From contig CP053155.1 of assembly GCA_014607495.2 (NCBI GenBank), forward strand, positions 6,138,001 to 6,202,000: a stretch of DNA of 64,000 nucleotides, read 5' to 3'. The position numbers and the translations under genes were made by a program. Positions within the stretch are counted from its first letter, which is position 1. Every line of letters begins with the position of its first letter. This DNA is from Carposina sasakii. Lineage: Eukaryota > Arthropoda > Insecta > Lepidoptera > Carposinidae. Below, one piece after another: positions 22,680 to 32,300 of this stretch. The notes below the pieces were generated by a model. That model saw nothing but the letters and a program-made list of their open reading frames with translations, made no database searches and had not been told where the DNA came from.

Positions 22680-22915
22680 CATATGAAATTTTATTGAATT
22701 TTTTTTTCTATTACTTGATCGGGCGAAATTTATAGTCCAGTGTTTTTGCTAGTTTTTTCATACAGATATTATTTATCGTGAAAAAATCTTGCTACGCGCG
22801 TCTATGTGCATTTATGGAGAAAAATGATCGTGAAGATGAGGAGATTCCGTAGTTTTCGGGAACGTTGATGACCAAAAAACACCTTGTATATGTAGATGTA
22901 TATAAAATATCTGGA
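22680..22915 (-). mobile_element. Inverted copy of the TACAGGGTGTTTTTTGG element family (partial)
   Basis: On the minus strand it reads CAAGGTGTTTTTTGGTCATC, CGTTCCCGAAAACTACGGAA, CTCCTCATCTTCACGATCA, then AAATGCACATAGACGCG, AGCAAGATTTTTTCACG and AGTTTTTTCATACAG. The same order occurs in the tandem copies at 30461-31415. It lies upstream of CNIH4. Confidence 0.65.
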
Positions 22916-24194
22916 TTAAAAGTTGGATAAAAAATATTAAACAGCATATGATTACCTAAAATATGAAATAAAAGATTATTCTGTGAAAACTTTTTTATTT
23001 AACATTCTCTTAAACTAATAAAGGCTTAGTAAGTATATACAAGGCTTCATTACAAGGGCAAGGTAAAAAACTATCCAATCACTCTACAATACGACTCCTG
23101 CATTTATCACATAACTTATTGAATACTTGGCTCTGTAAACATTTGGCTCAAAGCCTACATATTGCTTATTGAGTAGGTATTGTGGTCGATTCTGACCGTG
23201 ACACACGATGGGGTAGTTACCTATGTTGAATTTTAATGACATTTTATGCTTATAAATCATCAAAGTTATACCTATCTGTAAAATTACAATTTGATTATGT
23301 GTCCAAGTGAGGTTGTAATAAGACTTCAAAGTGGGTAAGTCCATTTATCAAATGTAAAATTAATTGAAAATTACATCACATGTCATTTACAGCAACTTTT
23401 GTTTTGTGACCATATTTATAAACGCAATAATAACTGTAGAACAAAAGTTTTTTTTACGCGCATACAAGTTGCTTAAAGAGTGACGTCACGTCGTGGTAGC
23501 CGTTTGTATGGAGCGTTTTTTGGCAAGTCTAAAATTGTGATTTTGTAAATCGTTTTATCACGGAAAGTTTTCACGCTAGCGACTTCGCTAAGAAAAAACT
23601 TTTTTTCTTTCGCAAATGTTTCTTTTATTTTATAATCTTTCTATATAAATACAAATAAAAAACTGTAAACGACCGTATTATTCAAGTCTGTCCCCCTCCC
23701 CTCTTTATATACATGACTGAGGGAAAACACAAATTTTAAGTTTAGGTTTAAGTATGGCGGCGGTCAGAATCGACCACATTATGTTGAAGGTAAAATCATA
23801 ACTAAAGATAAGTTTAATTAACGAAGCCAATATATTCTACAGTAGCAATACATATTGCAGAGAACTATATGATTATTCAGCACAGTTTATCACTTCCGAG
23901 TATAACCTAGAGTATAAAACGAATATTAAAAACTCTCCTGAAATAATTACAACAATAACAAATATGCAGATATTTACGTCATATCAAAACATTAATCTCA
24001 CTTAGTTATCTTGTTAAATAAAAGTAGACTAAACTCTCTCGAGAGAGCAAGAAAGCTAGTACATAACATGCGCATATACATATAACACACTAGGCCAGGA
24101 GTATACATATAGAACATACATATTAATATCGTCGTTTACATGTTTACTTCAATATAAATAATTGGCTAACTTCCTTAGTAAAAAAATTGACAAA

Positions 24195-24293
24195 ACTGTT
24201 AGTAAACCTGTACTATATTATATTATATCATCCAACTTAGGCATTAACATAAATAAAAGTAAGTACAGCTTATATAGGTTTACTAACAGTGTT
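24195..24293. repeat. Inverted repeat, 15-17 bp arms
   Basis: ACTGTTAGTAAACCT near 24197 and AGGTTTACTAACAGT near 24278 are exact inverse complements about 65 bp apart. GTAC words just inside the arms add some extra pairing. This could be a small foldback element or a hairpin in the distal Mrtf transcript. Confidence 0.6.
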
Positions 24294-26122
24294 CTAATTC
24301 CCTGAATAAGATGTTCTGTTAGATACGTAATATAATTTGGATAATGAGCAAATAGATTTCCTTTAAAAGTTTGTTAAATCTAGAATTATGTTTTGTTATT
24401 AGATAATGGAATAATACTTAGGTTACAAGCTATGATACATCTTGTAAGGTCCACTGTAACACACAGATACGAATTTGTTATGTGACATGCTACTGGGAGG
24501 GATGATAATGATATCCATGATAAAATGACACCCGCATGATTTAATGTATGCAAAAAATATACCTAGCTACATTGATTCCTGATTAATAAATTAGTTTATT
24601 TTACACATACATAGCACCCACCTAAATCACGTGATTCTACTTTATTATTAGTATTATCACATGATATACAATTGCCTAAAACAACCTCATATGTCTAGTT
24701 TGCAAAATCTAGATAAACAATAGTGACACGTCAAACATTTGTCGATTTTTAATATATGCGTCAAAAAAATCTAGACAGAGGAGACCCATCGCACAAGATC
24801 TTCCAATCTAAAATATTAATATATTTCCTTTCCTATATGTAAACCTGCGTAATTAGAAGGAAAGTAACCTTTTATGTGGTTACAACATAAAGTCAATGTT
24901 TTTTTTTAAACTGCATAGACTTATCGGCCAAATAAATCTTACATTTATTGTCGAAATATTTTTGAAGTAATCATGTTTATCACATGACACTTTATTTTTA
25001 TTATTATTTTACGAGAGAAGTGTATTGATTTTTGGCAAATAAGTCCACCTATATTCAAGGCAAAAACTGTATACGCCAAGTACAAGCACATGAAACAATT
25101 AAAAAACATTTCCACATAAAGTGGACTCGACGTAATAGTGACGGTATTGGCACATTTGGGACAGTAAAGCCAAAAGCCCAATTCGTTGTATGTAATGGGA
25201 ATATTTATAAAATATAAATGCAAATAATGGCAATATGTCGAAGATTCACAAATGAACTTTTAACTTTAATTTTACATATTCTACTAGAAACTCAAAGCAA
25301 TATTCAAAGTTGAATAAATTAATACACTCACACCACGTAACAGATATCAATATCAGTAGGATACACTTCAGTGATACAATAAATAAATAAATAAGCTCTC
25401 AAACAAGTATGCAAACACACTCATACGGTATACCATTGACTGGGCCTTAAAATTTACGATAACTACAAACATCCTATCGGTTCACCTATTCTAACACTTT
25501 AGACAATACGTTGGAATGATACATTTTCATGAATGTTTCATTAGTAAAATTAATATAATACAAATTATCATTACTAGGAGTGTTCATTGAAAATCTTTAC
25601 AATAGTTAAACTGATATATCTTATGGATATTTAACTTTTAATTTAAGTACTTAGTTATTTACACTTTCATTAGTTCTAGAAAACACAAGGTGTTTTAACA
25701 TAAAACGTACCTTGGGTATAGAAGTACGAGGTATGTTTGCATAACCGTTTGGTGTCACAAGGCTCCCCTACTTCACTAAATGATTTGTATCTAACATTGT
25801 TCCCGAGCTGGTCCCACCCAAGACGATGGCTTGTGAATGTGCACTTCTCTCTTACGTTAACGGTGAAATAAATAAATAGGTACATACAAAGTAGCAAATC
25901 AACGGTAAGAGAGGGTGTGCTTTTGCCACAATTGCACTACAACAAGACTGGAATGTCACACTTATTGATTTGGGAAGAGCTACCTACACCCCGCATAGCG
26001 TAGAGGTTCGAACTCGCATTACCGAACTCAGATCGGTCCTGCGACAACGACAATGTTTTCGAAAACGGGAATCACATTAACGAATCGGTTTCAACGAAAA
26101 TCTTATGATATTTCCCCTAATT

Positions 26123-26128
26123 TTTATT
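26123..26128 (-). terminator. Candidate polyadenylation signal for Mrtf
   Basis: AATAAA on the minus strand lies about 214 nt after the Mrtf TGA. It is the first canonical hexamer noticed downstream. Others further on may be used instead. Confidence 0.3.
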
Positions 26129-26341
26129 CGTCGGGCGGAATGCAGAAATCCACAACTATGTTGAGTATTTTTTTTTTACATTAATTTCCATATATACAAA
26201 AGTAGAGTCCGTTTCATACAATAATTCCTATGCCTGAATTAGGATTTTTTTTTCGGTGACACAAAATATGCGGTCACATAGTAACTAGCGCCATCATCCA
26301 GCGGAACTATACGGTGAAACGCACAGTAGATTGGCGGCGCG

Positions 26342-29300
26342 TCAGGTGGCGTCGTACTCGATGCGCTCCCACGAGTAGTGCCGGCGCGGCGCGGGCGCGG
26401 GCGCGGGCCGCAGCACACCGCCCAGCACCGGGTCACGCTGCGGCACGTACGAGCGCTCGAACAGGTTGGGGAAGGCGTCCGTCTCCATGCACTCGTAGCC
26501 GGCGTCGTCCACGCTCATGGCGTCGGCCGGCTCCTTGAGCTCAAAGTCGCACGCGTCCGCCGGGAAGGCGGGCAGCGACAGGTCGTCCATGTCGAAGGCG
26601 GGCGTGTCGGGTGTCGGCGACTGCGCGGCCAGCAGCCGGCCCAGGAAGTCATCCTGCTCGGGCGGCGGCGCGCTACGCAGCAGCTCCTTCTGGATGTGGT
26701 CGAGCTCCTGCTGCAGCTCGTCGCGCGGCGCCACGGCCGACGCGGGCAGCTCGCCGTGCTGCACCAGGATCTCCAGCACGTCGTCCATGATCTGCGAGTC
26801 GGCGGCGGCGTCGCGCGCGGGCGACAGGGGCGGCGGCAGCGGCGGCGGCGGCGGAGGGGGCGGCGTCGGCGCGGCCGGAGGCGTCGGCTCGGGCTCGGGG
26901 TACTGCGGCGGCGGCGGCTGGGGCTGCGCCGGCAGGATGGCGATGGGCACCACCTTGACGCCGTTGACGAAGTACGCGCCGTCGGACGGCGGCGACAGCA
27001 CCGAGCCGGCCAGCACGAGGCGCGGCGGCGCGGGCTGCGTGAGCGCGTCGAGCTGCGCGCGCAGCTGGTTGACGCACAGGCGCGCGTGCAGCAGGCGGCG
27101 GCCCTGGTCGGGCGCGGCGCCGGGCGCGTCGCGGCGCATGGCGTCGAGCTGGCGGCGCGAGGCGTCCAGCTGGCGCTCCAGCGCCTCGATCTGGCGGCGC
27201 TGCGCGCGCACGATGTCCTCGGGCGGCTCGGACGCGGCGCGCGGCGGCGGCTCGTCCAGGAAGGGGCGCAGGCGGTCCAGCAGCTGTGGCTTGGCGCCCG
27301 ACACGCGCAGGTTGCGGCGCTTGCACTCGGCGCGCAGGTCGCTCACCTTCATGTCCTGCAGGCGCGCCGGCGGCTCGCTCTCGGACGCGCTGGACGCGGG
27401 CGACGCGGGCAGCATGAGCTGCAGCAGCAAGTTCTGCTGTTGCAGCAGCAGGTCGTAGGGCGTCTCGGGCGGCGGCGAGGCCTTGGCGGCGCTGGGCGGG
27501 CCCTTGTACTCGTGGAACTTGAAGCGCGACTTGGGCGGCGGCTTGTGCTTGCCCTTCTTGCGCGCGCTGGCCTTGCCGGGCGCGGCGGCGCGCTCATCGG
27601 GCCCAGCGTAGGCGAGCGGCGGCGCGGGCCGCGAGCTGGCGCCCTCGCTGGTGGCGCGGAAGGCCAGCGAGCCCGACTTGACGGCCGTCTCGATGGTCTC
27701 CTCTGTGTGTAGGATGTTCTTCTTGATGAGCTCGAGTGGGCCAGGTCGGTGCGACAGCTGGTCGTTGAGCTGGTCGGCCAGACGCGCCTTCTTCAGCATG
27801 CGCTGCCGCTCCGCCAGGCTCGGGTCCACGTGGCTCTCCTGGGGGAGAAAGGGCGCATTCAAACAGACATCATACGATTGAACTAATATGATAAACCATA
27901 TTCTTGTATCATCATAATGATTTCAGGTTGACGCTAATGAAATGGGGATATTCGAACCAAAAATGAGGTAGCGGGTAATTTTTTTACAAAATGAAGTTTA
28001 CCTGTTCCAGAATATGTCTTCGTTCCAGCTCTTGTCTGTCCGGTCTCTGTTGTATTTTTGCTTTTAATAAGTCTCCAGTTTTGGCTCTCTCCAATTGCTT
28101 GCATTGTTCAAAATATGCGGGCGGCGTTTTTAACGCTGTAATAGATATGAAATGTTTCAAATAACCAAACAAAAATAATAAACATGCCAAAAAATCGATT
28201 GTTGTTTTAAACTATTCGTACCTACTGTATACTTTAGAAATAAACAATTCTGAAAGACATTCCTAAGCGTGTATGACCGATAGATGTTGAGATTTTCCAT
28301 TTTGAAGCAATTTCTGCTCATCCGGACATTTAAACGGATATTTAAACATACACAAGTCCCGCATTCCATTTAATACAAAATTAATTTCTTATTAATTAGT
28401 TAGAAGCTCATTAGTGCTGAGCGTTGCGATCGTAAATAAAATTGTTTCTCCCACGCGAGACTGCGGCACGCGGGCTGGCTCAAACATCGCCACACTAATT
28501 ATATTTAATTTCTTGTCACCTATATCGCTATCTGGCGCATAAGGAGTCATCGTATTTTCTAGACAGATGCGCTGTCAGCGATGGTTGGTCTAACATTCCT
28601 ATTTTGTGAGTCGCAAATGACGTGTGACCCATTTTGGCTTGCGACTTCTTTGCTATGAAATAAGTCAAAGACAATCAAATCAAAAAAGAGGGTCTTGGTG
28701 TTTTGTAGGCGATGGGCTGACCACCTGTCACTACTAACCGAATAGTTTTTGATGAATTATATTGTGATCTAAAGTGGACTATTCCAAACATTTTGTTTGC
28801 TTGTCTTAAATATGTAGGTCAAACAATATGCTAATGCGGTTAAAAGTTGGTTTCAACCAGTCAAACCATACATAAGAAAATAAGGTACATTACACTGCGC
28901 ATTAGCGTTATTTAGAAAATAAACAAACTACGTACATATACGTTATAAAAAAAACAGAGTGTTACTTACGAGGCATGATTCCTTGAGCTACAAGCTGATT
29001 GATGGGCCGTCGCATCAACAGCTTCACTTTCAAAGCTGCAAGGCAAACGATTTGCATGTTAGTGCACAACAATCACCATTAAAACATAAAGATTTCCTTT
29101 CCTAATAATATAGAACAGTTTTTCCTGAACATGGTTTATAAATATCTGTCTAAAAGCTATAGTGTAACCGCACCAACTGTGCAGAGCTATGAATGTGTGT
29201 ACAATACTGGTATTTACGGATCGCCTTTTACATACAACAATGAGTGCTGATTGAATAGCTGACATCGAGGAGTAGGTATACCAGTGACGCCAGGTGACGA

Positions 29301-32300
29301 GCGCTGACGTAGCATGCGACCAATATCGACGGGTATCGATGCGTTGCGATTATATCGATAAACGGGGAGGATGAGCGTAGGCGAATCGGGCTATATACTT
29401 GTTTTCGTGTAGACAAGCGTGGAGCGAGCGACGGACAACGCTGGCGGCCGGCCAACATAAACAAACACTGCACAAGGAAACTAAGTGTTATGCCGCGACC
29501 GTATTACAGACGAAACATTCACTACCACTGGGCCGAATATTGTAGGTTACTGGGCGCTTTCATCTCACTTTAAGCAGATTGCCAATTTTGTGTGCAAAAT
29601 ATAATTTATTTTAATATAATTTTTTTTAAATTATACTTAGCAGATGCTAACATAGAACGTATGCCGAAAGCGCTATTGATTTTATTGTATAAAGAACTGA
29701 TTATCATTACTAATGCGCGAATTAAAACGCGAAGCTCAGAACCGAGTAGCATAGAGGAGATCTGTGGAGGTCTTCTGTCCCATCTTGGGGACATAGGAAT
29801 TTAAGGCAAAATAAGTCATCAATAAACAAAATTTTCCTTGCCAAAAACAATAACAGTGAACCAGAGATAATGATTTGTCAGTAACGTCCTACTCGTTAAC
29901 ATCAATGTATTAAAATTAAATTGTAAATCCATTCTTTATGCCGTCGGTGACAAGACGACAAGCCTGACGCGTTTATTATACAGACGAACAGCACCCGAAT
30001 GACCGGATATGCGCATTGCACGAGAATTTCAATGCACACTTTGGATACATATCGAAGAATACAAATGTAAGAAACTGTCAACTTTATGAAAAAAAAAACT
30101 ACATCAGCTTACCAAGTTGGTAATATTGATAAAAGTTGGTAATAGTTAACTAGCTATTTAGATAATAAACTAAAAATATTGGAAACTTTAATAAGTTTAT
30201 GATATTTTTTGTTCGTCATCATAAAAATTCAAATTCTTTATCAAACTAAGGTACCATACAATCATCATATGGAATATCTTGTGGTTTTTGTTACTGTTTA
30301 TTGCTTTAATTAGTTGTTTATAAGTAATTTCCCAGGGGCACCGAGCGCATCACCCTAGTTCACACGATCGTTCTCATTAACATTATCAAACGATCTATCG
30401 TAATCGTTTATTTTACCGATTTTATACTAGTTCATTTTCTATATTAACGATCGTTCTCATTCGAAAACTACGGAATCTCCTCGTCATCACGATCATTTTT
30501 CCCCATGGAAGCATACCTGGGAACCTAAAGTTGAGTAAATAGACTGCGTTTTTCTGCATAAATGCACATTGATGCGTCTAGCAAGATTTTTTCACGAGAA
30601 ATAATTAATATCTGTCTATGAAAAAACTAACATAAACACTGGACACTATAAATTTTGCCCGATCAAGGAATATATATTTTTTTTTTATTTTACATTGTTT
30701 CCCACCATTTTTTTTGGCATAAACTTCTTTATTTGATGTATAGAGTACGTACCCTTCGTTAAGGGTGGCCACCAAAAAACATCCTGTATAATAAGATTGT
30801 AACTGATCGATGTTTGTATACAAACTTTGTATACGCTAATCTCAGAAACGGCTGGACCGATTTCGATGCTACTTTTTATCCCGAGAAAATGTTTTTATCC
30901 CGGATAGTTTCGACATTTTGCTTTTTCTGTTCTCGAAAACTACGGAATCTCCTCGTCATCACGATCATTTTTCCCCATGGAAGCATACCTGGGAAGTATC
31001 TGGTTTCCAAAATATTAGTGTCTAAAGTTGAGTAAATAGACTGCGTTTTTCTGCATAAATGCACATTGATGCGTCTAGCAAGAAATAATTAATATCTGTC
31101 TATGAAAAAACTAACACAAACACTGGACACTATAAATTTTGCCCGATCAAGGAATATTTTTATTTTTTTTATTTTACATTGTTTCCCACCATTTTTTTTG
31201 GCATAAACTTACTTTATTTGATGTATAGAGTACGTACCCTTCGTTAAGGGTGGCCACCAAAAAACATCCTGTATAATAAGATTGTAACTGATCGATGTTT
31301 GTATACAAACTTTGTATACGCTAATCTCAGAAACGGCTGGACCGATTTCGATGCTACTTTTTATCCCGAGAAAATGTTTTTATCCCGGATAATTTCGACA
31401 TTTTGCTTTTTCTGCAGTCCACGCGGACGGAGTCGCGGGCGTCCACTAGTTAAATAATAAGGCGGTAAGCTAGAAATTTGGCACTGATCATTTACGTCTG
31501 TCCCAGCTAAACGTGACTGTGGGATCTCCTTTAAGATCCTGCAGTTCGTGCGGCTACCCCATTAATACAGCCGTGTGTATGTAATTAATTTCAGCGACAC
31601 ATCGGGGCACAATTTGTCATTACAAATTGCTCATTATTAAGTAACTATCAAAGCGAATACTTATTACTATGTGTTCTTCGTTGTGACTTTTTTTATTTTG
31701 TTAGGGACTACGATTTTCAAAATCATAACTCCTTCTTGTTAGATCGATGTACGGGGAATTCTCATAATCAATCCCATTACCCGCTACTTATACAAAGGCG
31801 CCACTATTTTCTACCTACATAGAAGGAAAGATTGTAAAACACCCTGATTATGTTGGAAGCCAAAACGCCAAAGCACCCATCTTTTTACCCAACTGCGCCA
31901 GAAGGACGGTTATGTTTTTCGAGTGTATGTATGTATGTATGCATATTAGGCGGTGTACCCATTAGGCGAACAGTGAGCGGCTGACTGTTCGCTGACTGAC
32001 TCTGAGTGGCGTATCGGTCGCTAACTCAATATCAACCGAGCGGCGAACTAGAGCGTATTAGCCGCAAAGCGCTTGCGAATTATTATGAGGAAGGTAAACT
32101 AGTGAACATTAGCGAACGGAGCGCGGGCATAATGAACAAACGGCGCCGCCGGTCATTCGCTGTGAATCGGGCGCACACAGAATGAGTCGGCAAGCGAAAC
32201 GTCGCAAACTGCGTACATTACGCGCTGTATGGACATGGACACTCCATTTAAAATGTATAGGGAGGCAAATTAGAAGCAAACTGTCAGCCGCTTACTGTTC

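Larger units (their letters stand above)
21876..26341. other. Region between CNIH4 and the Mrtf stop codon, probably including the Mrtf 3' UTR
   Basis: No coding exon was recognised. The proximal 250 bp should hold the CNIH4 promoter. A TACAGGGTGTTTTTTGG-type element lies at 22680-22915. TGACGTCA, a consensus CRE, occurs at 23481-23488. An AATAAA on the minus strand at 26128-26123 is a candidate Mrtf polyadenylation signal about 214 nt after the stop codon; later ones also exist, so the 3' end is undefined. A hairpin lies at 24195-24293. Confidence 0.5.

Noticed and set aside
26517..27458. Plus-strand open frame of 313 codons, Ser/Gly-rich
   Set aside because: Same cause as the 444-codon frame; it overlaps Mrtf in antisense and reads as composition-driven sequence.
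26378..27712. Long plus-strand open frame (444 codons) antisense to Mrtf
   Set aside because: It is Arg/Gly/Leu-rich low complexity created by the GC-rich Mrtf exon; no domain was seen and a clear conserved gene lies on the other strand.
27839..27862. Start of the last Mrtf exon extended upstream to 27862
   Set aside because: That frame begins with TTG inside the intron; a CAG acceptor at 27841-27839 and phase agreement place the exon start at 27838.
29228..29265. Alternative first Mrtf exon starting at ATG 29265 (MSAIQSALIV) with donor GTATGT
   Set aside because: The donor leaves phase 0, whereas exon 29035-28970 needs one nucleotide from upstream; the junction would break the RPEL frame.
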